Assembly: GCA_013398055.1 (NCBI GenBank)
Contig: VZRS01001447.1
Span: 894,266 to 958,265, forward strand
DNA length: 64,000 nt
From: Ifrita kowaldi
Lineage: Eukaryota > Chordata > Aves > Passeriformes > Cinclosomatidae
Direction: 5' to 3'
Below the pieces are notes generated by a model. That model had not been told where the DNA came from. It ran no database searches and saw only the letters and a list, made by a program, of their open reading frames with translations. A program made the translations under genes and the position numbers. The stretch's first letter is position 1. The number at the start of each line of letters is the position of its first letter. Positions 1 to 12,222 of the stretch are shown here, piece by piece.

Positions 1-3000
1 AGGGTCTGGTGCAATTGCTCCTCCAGGTGCTGGCAAGGGGTGGATGTGTGATGGCCAGTCAGTGGAGGTGGAGCTATCAGAGCTATCACAGGATGTACCA
101 GAGGTCTGTAAAGCCAATGCAGAGATACAGATTCTCCCACAGCTGTTAATTTTGATCAAGCAACTAAGAAAACTGTCCTTCTTCCTTGGTTTTGGCATGA
201 ATGTTATATGCCTCATAGGACCTCTGTGAATATCACTTCCTTGTGTCTAACAGCTATGTCACTGGAGGAGTAGGGAAGCAGGCATGTAATTCTCACCAGA
301 CCGCAAAACTGCTCTGTGAAATTTGTCCCTGAAAAACCTTGCTGGAAAAGTCTGCTGACTGAGACATGGATGCAGTTTATGAAGGTTTCTGAAGTCAGTG
401 GACAAGAGTAGTGATTTGAGCCTTGGTGAATCTCTGAGAAATGTGAAATGTAACTTCAGTGAAGGTAGCATTTCTCTCTAAGCACTCCTTTGTGCTTAAT
501 GGTAGGCATGTGCTTGCATTACTTGCTGAACTTCAGTTTCAGTGATAAACATTTTTTTTTTCCCATTTTGCTCCAGGTTTCCTATAACCGCTTCAGGACT
601 TCAGTTTACCATCTCCCATCAAAAGGACTCTGAGAATTTGGTTCTGAAAGAGACATCCTTGTTTATAAACTCAGTTCTCCTACCACATCATAGAGTCCCT
701 TTCATTTGTTTACCCTCATCTACACATTCAAGACATTTTCTATAAATTTAGTTTTATCCTTGAAGCTTCCAAAAAATGTGTTACACTTGTATTGTTTTAT
801 TCTTTTGATACTATATTTAAGCAAGATAATTCCACAAGCTCAGAGCAACCATCATGTAAGGACCATCAGCACAGAACAAATACACACAAAATTGTTACCA
901 AATGTTCTTAGTATATACTTTTCAATAAAAGAGAAACAAAAAACATGAATAGTCTGACTTCTCAACATGACCACTTAATTACTTACTTGACAAACATTGA
1001 ATTATAAAATGCAAATGAATTCTTTCAAGATTTTGGATTTTTATGGACATACAAGGTGCAGAAGATTTTGGTGAGTGGGTGGTCTAAGAATTTGCCTTTT
1101 GTTCAACAATTTTTCTTGAGATGTGAATAGGTCTCTGTTTCCTAAGTGAATCAGTGCAACAGTGATATATTATCAGATAATTCCAAAGGCAAATTGGTGG
1201 GGAAAGGGAGAAAACATGAATGAGCATCTTTTGCAAAAGATTGACTATTGAAAGTAGGAGCTACTGGTAATGAACTCCAGACACTGCTTTAGGAGTGATA
1301 AGAACAGGAAATGCTTTGGGCAACATTGTTCTACAAAAATAGCCCTTTTAAAATGCAACATGGCTGGCCTGTCTTTAGCAGCATAGCTGTTGAAAGGGTT
1401 GCATGAAATTAATTGTATCATTGATGACTCTTGACATGCTGGGCTCCTCCTTGTTTCTGATTCTACTTTGTGATCTTGTTAAGCTCTGGAACTGGAACAG
1501 CAGACTCTTTCAACAGATAACACTAAGTTCAGCTCTGTAGCTCCCTGTTATCTAGCATTAATGAAAAGATTAAGAATATCAGCTTATTTTCAGTTGATGG
1601 GAAAGGCTCTGGGTTTTTTTTTACAGTTATGAAAGGAGTGTCTGACACAATCTGGGAAAGCACTGGCATTCAAACAAGTATTCTTCTCAACCCAGACAGT
1701 TATATAAGTTCCACCGGGTGCTACTGCCAATTTACCGAAAGCAATATTTTTGATATTGCATATCTCTGCAATGATGTTGTAAAGACACTGAAAACTTGAG
1801 TATTTGCTACTTCTTTTCCTGAAGACTTTATTTGTTTGGGAATGTCGGTTCTAAACAATGTAGTTATTCATCATTAACTTTTTCCCACTCTTCCCTCTGG
1901 AATAAAGTCCTTTTCAGCCCAGGCTTGTTGAGAAGCTTCGAATGACAGAGAAAACAACCAGGCAGTAAACAAATGCAGAAGTTCCGTTGTCATGGAAGTA
2001 TGTTCAAGTCATGTCCTAAAAGCATTGCTCATACAAAGGTGTGCAGGTGTGTAAGCACGACTGTAGCCCATGCAATACAGTAATTATCTAGGTCCAAGGA
2101 CTTGGCAGAAGAAAATAATCAAGGGTTTCAATTAGCAGTCCACAATTTAGGCACAGAAAATTCATAGCAGAGGTTTCTCGCAAAAGCCTGTCTCTTTGGA
2201 GGGAGTTAAGACTTTTGAATAGAACCTTCTACAAAGTACCCACTATGACCTTTTCAAGGCATTTGCTGCTTGGATTAAAAAAAAAAAAGTTTTTTCCTAT
2301 TATTTGTATAATTGTTTACTCCTTGCAAAAACTGCTTGTGCTTTTTTAAACAATCTTAGTTGGGAGGCCCAGGTCCCAACATTTGAGTTGGTCTGAAGGG
2401 AATTCTCAAGATGTGAGAAGGCTCATTTTCCACACTTCTTTGACCACAGCTGCAGTCAGTTATTTTTCAGTCTATATTAGTAGACTGAAGATATATGGAG
2501 TAATTATGGTGGCTATCTTACAGAAAGCATTTTATTTTTTTCTCAAAAATGAAGCGAAATAGCTTGAGTATCAATTTGTGTAATAAATAACTTTCTGGAA
2601 ACACAGAAAAGATCATCTTTGGAAGCACCAATGTTTGAAAAGGCGTGAAATACATTTTCAGCAGATGAAATGGAATGGCTGAGATGGACAAGGAGGTGGC
2701 ATGGCCATTTTCCATTTCTCATATACTATCTGAAGCCTATGAGCAGAATAGAATTCAATGTGGTGTGGATTTTATTCCAACTGAAATCAAAAATCCATTG
2801 GCTTGAAGGTGCCTGAGTCCTTGTAAGCCATTTTAGATCAAACATAAGTGGAATTGGGGAGAATTTCCCTTGAATAATTTGATTACTCCAATGAAACTTG
2901 CACAGCCATTTTGAAATTTTTGGGAAGACAGAATACTCAAGCACCTTCAGAAAATATACAGAAGTGACTAAACCAAAAGTACCATCGGCCAGCAAACTAT

Positions 3001-6000
3001 TCTTGTTTTCTGACTTGAGGTTTCAGCATTCTAAGCAAAGTCTACCTTCTCACTTTCACCAAAGTGAGAAGCTATTTTCTCTTGCTGCTTTTTCAGATGA
3101 GATTAGTGGGCTTAATTGTAAGTGTCTGATGCCATACGAAAATATTCAGTCTACCCCATTTTTTCCTGAAGGCTGGAAGGTCTCCCAGGTGATCCTCTGT
3201 CATATTGTAAGCCCTGGGCTGATGTATTAGGCACTCAGGGATGTCTAAAATGATGCCCTATGCCTATGTTTAAGGACTTGAAGCCTTTATGTGTTTGGGG
3301 ATCTAGAACTAGTAGGAGGATGTGAATGAGCTTTGATGTCTGATCCTACCAGATCTGTGAAACTAAGAACTCAGTCCTTGCATCAATATTTAACATTTTG
3401 AAAGCCCGCTTTTAAAACCCTATGGGAGGAATTAACCAGGGAGAGCCTAACAAATCCGCTGCTCAGCTTAAGTTTTGAGTAGAGCAAAATACAAACTACA
3501 ATTGTAGTTAGAAATCAATTTTTTTCCCAATCATCTAATTCTCTGTTAATGAAAAAGGAAAAAAGGAAGTAATTTTCTCCCTTAAGATCAATAATCTATT
3601 ACCCTGATGAAAATTGTGCTTCAGCTACCAGCCAGTTCCATAAATTGTGGGATCTGCTATGCAGTTTGCTGCTAATTAGTGAGTAATACTCCATAAAAGC
3701 AATTGCGTGTGAACTCTTTCCTTTAAAAACACAACCCTCAATGGGAGTTGACTTCCTTACTCTCCTTTGAAAATTCCATCCCTGGTATTTCTTATTATAT
3801 TAGTAAGCAGTTATTATTCAGAAATTATTACTGGCTAATTACATTCAGTGGAGAAGGCAGATAAGGAGAAAACCTCATGACTAATTACAGTAAATAGCAT
3901 GCATATCTTCTTAATGGTGGGGATACAGTCAGTTCTGCAAGAAACTCTGCTTAGGAGCTGAAAAGGACGCAGGAATAAGTAATTCCTTCTTCTGAAGACA
4001 CGTACCCTGCTGAAAGAGCTCTTCATTTTTCACATGATTGCACTTGCATTTTGTCAGCAGCTTTTCACTGCCAAAGTCCTACACTGTTGAGAGATTGTGG
4101 CTTCCGAGCACATCGCTGCTCTGAGGTTGTCACAATGACCAAAAATGTCAAATTCATACTCAGAATCTTGTTAAGTACAGGAAGAAACATTACTGCTTAT
4201 ATCACAGAGACATCAATTGGAGTAAATGCTTTTTTCTTCCAAAACAAACATAACTGGTCAGAACTACAAGATACTAAACTACAGCAAATAGGCTCAGACC
4301 AGTCAGGAGGACTTGAAATGTCCTAAAAAAGGTCACTGAGTTCCATACAACACAACAAAGGGGTGCGAGTGAGCATTACACACCCTCTGAACATGCTTTA
4401 ATGCTGTTGCTCCTAATGCCTGCTTGGATACTTTTCTGATTGTTTTTGGCAATTTTTCTTGGCATGGGACTGTGATCTATGTTGAAATGATAAAGGAGAC
4501 ATTGTTACAATGGAGTCAGTGGCTCTGAATCATAACCCCCTGCATAATTGTTTCTGTCTTTTACTGGCAACTTGCTAATACTGAGGATGCTTTTGGGTGT
4601 TTATTCTCTGTTACCGAGGTATTTACCCTGTGGTAAGCACTCTCGTGGAACAAAGAGTCTCAAAAAATGGTCTCGTGAAGGGACTTTTCTGTGGTGTCTG
4701 AGGATAATAGGAAGATAAATTAATTAAAATCTGCAAGTTGAAGTATTTCTATAAGCCCCTTAAGTGCCGTTACTCTGTCTTTAAATATAGTTCATGGCAA
4801 TATTGATGAATGCTGTATTAGAACATGAGAACAGCCATAGGGGGTCAGATCCAAGGCTTTTGCAGCTCAACATGCTCTTTGTGGTTGTCATCAGTAGCAA
4901 ATGGTATTACTCAGGAGAGTATGAAAGGGGAAAGCTTCAGATTCAAAGATATGGTGGGCATTGTCCTGTATTGTGATAGGCAAAACAGAATGACTTATTC
5001 CCTATAAAAAGCTTTCTAATCCAGATCATGCAGGAACATGTGGTGTCTTCAGCAGAGCTTGAAAGAGAAAGAATCTCAGTGTGGCATGCCAGACCTGCCT
5101 ACCAAAAAAGTATGTCTGACCTGGATTTGGGTCATAAGTTTAGGTATACATTTAGTGGCTTTTTTTCCCTCCTTAATTATTTTTGAACCTGCCACAGGAA
5201 TGCTAATCCACTGAAAACTGAACACAGGTCTTTGAATTTCCAGCATCATTTTCTAACATATGGATAATTCTGTTTCTCACTGAAGAACTGTTAGTCTGCT
5301 CACAATATTAAGAAAGGAGAATACAATGAACAGTCGGGCGTGATATAAATTTATCAAAGATACATCATTCCATGTGTTTTCTCTTCTGTATGCACATTTT
5401 AAAGCATCTGACTCAGGCCAAAATAATTTAAAACTAAGAAAAGAGAACATTCCCTTCCACAACTACCATGTACTTTTTGAAAATATACTCCAGTTGCTTA
5501 GAATAAAAGCAGGCATGAAGTGCATAAATTTTATTCTTGATTTACATGAAGAAATAATAATCTAGGTTGTAAAATATGTCATCTTTGTTGTGTAAACAAC
5601 CTAAAACTTGATGCTTCCAAGGATAAACTAAACTTCCCCTACATACAAGGAAGGGAAATAATTCCTTGCAAAATTAATTTTGATGTGAACATTCATAAAC
5701 ACTATGGCTACAGAATCCTGTAGGAGAAAGCAAACACAACAGCATTGATAGTCTGGTGTTCCATCCTTTCAGTCTAATACAGAAAGTTCTTTAACTAAGT
5801 GGATTGCTTCTCATTTAAGGAACAATGCACATGGATGAGTCTTTCTAACATCCACAGGGGTCTCCTTTCTTATACATGGAAAGTATCATTTAACCTTGAG
5901 CTATAACCTGCACAATGCAGCACCCACAAAATTGTTGAGCTCCCAGTGCTATCAAAGATGAGACTACTGTACATTTTATCAAAGATAATGGGAAGCACTT

Positions 6001-8613
6001 ACCCAAACCGTTTAGGACCAAGCTTGATGAAGATACGTCAGGGTAAAATCCTCACTTTTTTCTCTAACTAGGTATTGAAATATGCTACTGGTGTCACTTG
6101 AGATTGAAAGGGTTACTCAGAATCTCTTAATAAAGGGCCAACATGTTGCTTATTTGACCCATGGTTTGTAGCAATATGTCATACACTGGGCACATATGGA
6201 GAAATAAATTTATTTCTGCTAGTACAGATCACAGCAGCAATTCACATACTGTGATTTAAAGATCCTTTAATCCCTCTCCATTTGATCCAGAATTACTCAG
6301 CATTAAAGGTAGTATTTAATGAAGCTAAAACTAATTAATAACATTCATGTTTGATACATAATACATTGAAGGATCTCACTCAGTGAAGGAAACACAAAGC
6401 CAGATTTTAAAAATCCAAGTTGGCTAAGGTAGACCGATCAAATTCTGATCAAATCTATTTTTCTCCCTTCATCTGCTCTCAGTTGACATGCAAGTACATG
6501 AATTTGAAATTACATACGTGTAACTAAGAACAGAATTTGGCCCTTCAGCTGTCTCTGCACCTCTTTCATAAAATTTTATTTTTCTTAGCAAATGATTTAA
6601 ACATGTTCAGTTATATGGCTTTCCAACATAGCTATCTGCTCATTAGGCATCTATGTTGTGGGGTAAGCTGTGGATCAGCAGTTAAACATGAGGTTTTATA
6701 CAGACTCCCATAAACCCTGGTTTGTTTCAAGTCCAGCACAGATGTAGAGCTGTTCATCTTCATTTAATAGCTAGTGTATCCCTGAGGTTTTGGTATTTAA
6801 ATGGCATAATTTTTTCTTCTATGCCTCATAATCTTCATACCTCACCTCTTCATTAAATATTACTTCCAGGCCAGGATACTGAGCTTACAGTTGTTTAAAT
6901 TTCCTTAATTTTTTTCCCTCTACATCTCTTTCTTCAGAGCCCAAACCGGAGTGTTCTTACGAGCTTAAATCTTGGTGAAACTTTCAGGGAAACTGGTGCA
7001 GCCAATATTTGGTGGCCTGTTATCATTCAAACTTCTTTTCGTGGCAGCTGTCACACATTTAGGAAAGCTCAAGGCACCCTTGGCCTCTATATTAGTTCCC
7101 CCAATCAAGACAAGGAAAGGAACCCTGGGCTTGGCTCTCTGTGAGTGTCTTGCTACTACTCGTTTTGCTAAACAAAGTGCTCCTGATGAAAATCTTTCTT
7201 CAAGTGCTCTGTCAGTACTCCTTTTTCCCCTCCCCACATTGGTTCCAATATGATGACTGGGTTACTTTCCAGAGCACCTTAAGTACAATACAAACCGTGC
7301 TCTCATTACATATTTGCAAAACAAGAATCAATTTTCATGACATTTATGCAAACTTCTGGTTGAGCATTCAAAAGAAAGTGTTAAGTATTCCAACTCAATG
7401 CAAACACATTAAAAAAAAAAAAAAAAAGATGATGATGTTTGGATCCTGCGGATTAGGTGGAGGGGAAAAAATCCCATAAATGTGAAAAAAGAAGAAATTA
7501 ACATTGGATCCATTGCTGGCATCCTTAGCTTGCACATGTGTTTGGCAACCATGAAATACTTGAAATATGAGACCTGGCAGTACCATGGTGCCAGACATAG
7601 CTAGCATTAGAAATATTCTTCCAAATTATTAAAAAGTGCTCTGAAACTGCTGCAAAAACAAAGTTCCTAATCCCAAAATATACTCCTTACACTGAGCATA
7701 TAAAAGTATAACTGTAGTTTAACATTATAATATATTGGGGCATATTTACATACCCAGGACTGATTATCTTGAATCAAATGCAAGTATGAAATGGCTCCAG
7801 GTTGCAAAATAACTTGAGAAAGCTTTTGTTTTCCCTCATGGTGCCATCATATAGACAGCTATAGCCTGTAGTGGCCAACAAAGGCTCTCTGTCACTCAAC
7901 AAGTCCTCTGTGTTTTCACTTACTGAAATTTATTTTTATTACTTTGATCATAAGAAAGTGAGTGGGGTCAGCATTCATTCACTTCCCATAATTTTGTCAA
8001 GTTCTAAATTGTGCTGATAAATAAGGTATACTTCTTAAGTGATTAAATTACTGTAATTATTTTAAATTTATTTCAAGTTTAGATGATGTCAGTTCCTCTA
8101 GACATGTTAACCCAGAATGTGGTGATTACATGAAAGACTGAAGGGCACTTAGATGTAAACTTTCCAATCTTTGTGTAGGATTTATATATACACACTTTCC
8201 CATTTGCCTTCTGCAAGTATAGTATGGTTTAAGGAGAAGTGCTGCTTAAATCAAGGAAAATTGAAAGGCTGGGAAAGTGCACTGGTTTGAAAGAAAATGA
8301 AGTTTCCTTAAAAAAATATGTAAGTTGGGTAATCTGAAAGTGAAAAAATAGGTTTTTTTAGTGATACATAAAAAAAACTTCTTTGACACCTTAATAGAAT
8401 GATCCCTATTTTCCATTAGTATTATAACTAACAAAACTCAACCCCCCTTTTTTTAATACTAAAACTGGAAAAACTTGAAAGGTTCAGAACTGGAGCACGG
8501 GCCTTTATTTATTTCTTTTAAAAATCGAATATCCTAATGTTATGCGGCATTTTGTGTTTTGGTTTCTTTTTCCATGGGCCATTCCAGCACTTACAGTTTA
8601 TGCTCTCTTTCAG
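1..8613. other. AT-rich non-coding DNA, no gene supported
   Basis: The stretch is AT-rich with stop codons frequent in all frames. The longest open frame is about 110 codons (2,898-3,230, plus strand) and has no recognisable domain, repeat or splice context. At 6,965-7,253 open frames of about 90 codons lie on both strands over the same bases, which fits locally higher GC better than coding. A 17-A run followed by (GAT)3 lies at 7,411-7,437. I recognise no transposon family here, and the stretch could be intergenic or intronic. Confidence 0.6.
7411..7437 (+). repeat. poly(A) tract followed by GAT triplets
   Basis: Seventeen consecutive A are followed by three GAT units. This could be the tail of a degraded retroposed sequence or a simple repeat. 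No recognisable LINE or processed-gene body precedes it. Confidence 0.7.
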
Positions 8614-8691
8614 AAATTGATGAAACAGAAGAGGCTGTTGATGAGATGGACAAGATGGTTCCCAGCCAGATTTATTAAAGTGTAACTTGAG
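8614..8691 (+). other. candidate exon with short acidic open frame
   Basis: A pyrimidine-rich tract ending CTCTCTTTCAG precedes position 8,614, and a donor-like GAG|GTAGGC follows 8,691. Entering in frame at 8,616, the segment reads 20 residues rich in D and E (starting IDETEEAVDEM, ending PSQIY) and then TAA at 8,676-8,678. This could be the last coding part of a gene, or a non-coding exon if splicing continues at 8,691. A second frame is also open for about 23 codons, so coding is not proven. I do not recognise the peptide and found no partner exon upstream. Splice quality and composition are the only support. Confidence 0.25.
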
Positions 8692-11600
8692 GTAGGCAAA
8701 TTAGGTGACTTCCACATCACCTTTTACTGGTAATAATCTGCATGCACTTCAAGAATGCTGTAGAGAGAGATCCATCATGCGACAAGGTGCTCCACATTTT
8801 CTGCAAGAAGTTAGTACAAATAACATCAAGCAACGAGAAGCCCACACTAAACTAGGATGACAGTTTCCACAGTTATAAATCTTCCGGATAAAGAAATACC
8901 ACAAGTGCCTGATATAAAGACTGTTCAATGTGAAATGGAAATATGTCCCTCTGGTGCTTTCTGTAATTTTAACCTGCCCCTCCTTTGGCTCACTTACCGG
9001 GCTTCGCCTGTGTTTTGAATCCTCTGATGATTTTAGTTCACAGTCCTGCTCAGCTTGGTCATTTTCTGAGAAATTACTGCAGCTGTTAATCTGTGTGATC
9101 CCTGCAAGGGAGGATGGGAACTGTGCAAACTAGCAGCACTGCTATCTGTATAGCTACACCCTTGTCTTTATACAATAACCTGGTATTTTCATAAATCAAA
9201 CTAAGAATGTGCCTTGGGAATGTAACTCCTCCAGCTTCAGGGAATACATAAACAAATGTTCACCTGCTGAGGCTGAATCAGTAGAATTTTGTCTGTCTTC
9301 TCCTGCAGTCAGTCTGCTGGGATGATGGCAACAAAATTCTCAGATCAGCAGACCACTGGCTTGATGATTCTTCTTGGGCCCAGAGTAGTTGTTATGTCCT
9401 GAAGTTGAGATATTTTGCTGGTCTGTACAAATTCCTTTAACATTCCTGTAGTGACATGATCGCCAGTACCCAACGCTTCATACTCTGACGCTATTGTGGG
9501 TTTTTTCCAGTTTTGCTAGGTAAGATTCTGAATAGAACTCTGGTCATTTCCACTTGTCTGCAAGAATCTGCTCCTTGCACTTGGCCTCTATCTGCACAGC
9601 ACAGCTCTATAAGAAGTTATTTAATGAGATCACAAATGAAGGGCAGTACTACTGTGTGCCTGTGATACAGAAACAGTAGAACTGCAGTCATGTGGGCTGA
9701 CTGCCCCAGAACATCTGGGCACTGAAGAAATTATCTGCGCTTTACCCAAGATTTGCTATCTAGTGAGGCCTAAATGAACAGTATTGTGTGCTGCAATCCC
9801 TTTACCAAATGCATATTTCTGAAAGTATCTGCTTGTGCTTGCAAGGAGGATGGGCTTTCGGTAGTCTTTAAGTCTGCCTTTAAAGGCAGTCCTAAGAGGT
9901 GGTCAGTGTCCACATATTTAAAATTTTTTTCAATATTTTCAAAAGACGATGGGGCAATGAGCTATAGAAATGCACTGTTTCTCCTTTGTCCTAAGAGAAT
10001 CTAAACATGCTCCAGGGAACAACAAATTTTCTGTTACAGTAAGAACTCTGTAACCCAGAAAATTCTTCCCTGTTTATAATCCTCTTTCTCCTATGCCAGT
10101 AACAAATATGGTAGAAAGAACTTAACAGCTGATAGTGGATCCCCTACCCTGACTTGTCTTCAGAAAACTTCTCAGAGTTCTGGTTGTCAAAAATTATTCA
10201 GTGTAGTGGTCCTGGTTAGCTACACCCTATGTCTGGTGACTCTTTTTCCCTAGCTGCCTTATTTTTAGAAAATTGTCTTGAGTATGACATAACCCAAGCG
10301 AACTGTGCACAAGCTGTCTGGAATGCTGTACATGGAAAATAAAAATGAAACACTGAGTTTAGTGATACAAAGCTTTTGAAGCTTAGACAAATAAGAGTGG
10401 GAACAGCAGAGTCAGAAGCTCTAGGCACAGAGAAATACTGAAAGGAGACAAAAGCATCATTAATGCTGCACTACATCAACACTGCAGAGCTGTCAGCCCA
10501 ACACACAGAAATGCCTACACTTCTCAAATAGACTTATCTGCTCTGCACAATTCTGTATACTTGTAGAGCTGTGAGAATGGGTGACAGACAGATGTGGTTG
10601 CTGCATGCCAGAATCAACAAAACTCCAAGTATGGCCCAATCCTCATATCCTCTCCATTGAGAGATCAGCCTTCAAGTCTCCATTTCTGACAGGGGGATAT
10701 GCTTGTGTCAGATTGGACACAGGTTTCAGGAGGAGAGAAAATACTCATGACCACTATATCTGGGGTCAATAATCAGCCATTATTCAATGGATAATTGCTG
10801 GTAAAAAAATAAGGGCAATCAACTCTATAAAAAGATATACAAGAGAGTATCTTAAATTCCTTGTTCTGCATGTTTTGCATTTGGAAATGTCTCTAAGGCT
10901 GTAAAAGCATTTGTGATGTGGGTGCCTAAAAGGTTTCTAATTTCACTGGCAAGATGCCAGAACATAATCTGTGTAAAAGTAGTTTTAAATTTAATTTTAT
11001 ATTTCTTACGCCTTTGCGCTGGTAGTTCTTCCTGTACACCTCTCTCTTCTAGTTCCTCAGAGTGTGATTTTCAGCAGCCAGAATTTTAACTAAATCAATC
11101 AGATTTAGAGTGGCTTGAGATAATGTGCATCCTGAGAATTGGAGGGACTATTAAGACTCTTTTAGGCTTACCTAGAAGCTTGACACTGAGTTTTAGAGGC
11201 AGGTCCTCAGCAGAGAGGGCATGAAATGCATCTACTTCTTTGTCTTAATTCAATGAGAGACTCCCAGACTCTGTGGAAACTGTTAGCTTTTAAAGACCAG
11301 TCTGCCTTTAATTATACCAATAAACTCTGTAGGTCTATCTGTCTATTAGGGAAAACATTGCTGGCATTGTTTTTAATACAATGTTTTTAATTTTCTTAAA
11401 GGATAGGAAAATAGAGTTAAAACCATTATCCTTCAAACAGGACTTGGAGGAGAATGAAAAATAAGCGCTGGGTTTGCCAGTGGCTAAGAATGGATTTTCA
11501 GCAGCCTGACATAAAATTTTCCTTCTTTTTCTGCCAAAATAATGCAATAAAAAGTAGAGACATAAATGTAACAGGTCGTGGGCCACATCCTAGAATTCCT

Positions 11601-11829
11601 ATTAGTACCCAATAAGTTCATAAAACTGGGAGCCCTGGCCATGGTGCACTTGGATAGGGGCTCATTGCAATCTTCAGGAAGACAGACAAGATCTGGGGCT
11701 CCAAGTTGAAGAAAAAACAAGCACAAGGGGCCCACCATCAGCAAACCCATAATATATGTCTCTACAGAAGCCAGAAAGGGATTTGAGTCGTGTCTGCTGT
11801 CACTGTGTAGTAGCTGAGGAGCCCCTGAT
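8692..11829. other. non-coding stretch, nothing recognised
   Basis: AT-rich sequence without recognisable repeat families. Short open frames of 60-88 codons occur on both strands at the rate expected by chance, and none shows a domain, signal peptide or consistent splice flanks. Confidence 0.6.
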
Positions 11830-12140
11830 GCGGGGACACGCTCTGAGTTTTGGGAGCCTTGTTGCCATGCCTGTATTCTGAGGGAAGTTGGGGACCGTGT
11901 CCCCCGTTGCCCGTCTCGCTCTCAGGGCTGGCTTGGGGCAGCCGCAGGCTGTGTTTGTACAGGTAGCATGGTTGGGAGATCAACGGGAGAGGAGGGGAGG
12001 GAGAAGAGAGCGCTTCCCGGGTGTCCGCTATCCTATTCTCCCCTCCCAGCACAGACGAAACCTTCTGCTGCCCAGGAACCTGCCTTGCCCAGGTCTCATC
12101 CTGGGGAAACAAGCATCTGTCTCCGAACGTTCCGAGCAAC
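11830..12140. promoter_or_regulatory. small CpG-rich patch in AT-rich DNA
   Basis: I count about 15 CpG dinucleotides in roughly 300 bases, against roughly one per 100 or more in the flanks, and the patch is clearly richer in G+C. It includes a GA-rich purine run near 11,985-12,010. Open frames of 60-125 codons overlap on both strands, as is usual for GC-rich non-coding DNA, so I do not call a gene. Small isolated CpG-rich patches in vertebrates often mark an alternative or non-coding-RNA promoter or an enhancer. They can also be a decayed GC-rich repeat, and no repeat family is recognised here. Confidence 0.35.
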
Positions 12141-12170
12141 TGTGACTGGCTGACCTACAACTTCTTACAG

Positions 12171-12222
12171 GGCAAGAGTTTTGGTGCCCTGAGCACCCAG
12201 GACCCAGACAGTTGCAGCACAG
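12171..12222 (+). other. candidate 52-nt exon beside the CpG-rich patch
   Basis: The acceptor-like sequence ACTTCTTACAG ends at 12,170, and CACAG|GTTAGA gives a weak donor at 12,222. The segment is GC-rich and directly follows the CpG-rich patch. No frame can be linked to a known protein. If the patch is a promoter this could be an early exon of a transcript. By sequence alone the support is weak, because the donor is non-consensus at +3 to +5. Confidence 0.15.

Noticed and set aside
6965..7253. Open frames of about 90 codons on both strands over the same bases
   Set aside because: Mutual overlap on opposite strands, no domain and no splice context. A slightly GC-richer patch explains them.
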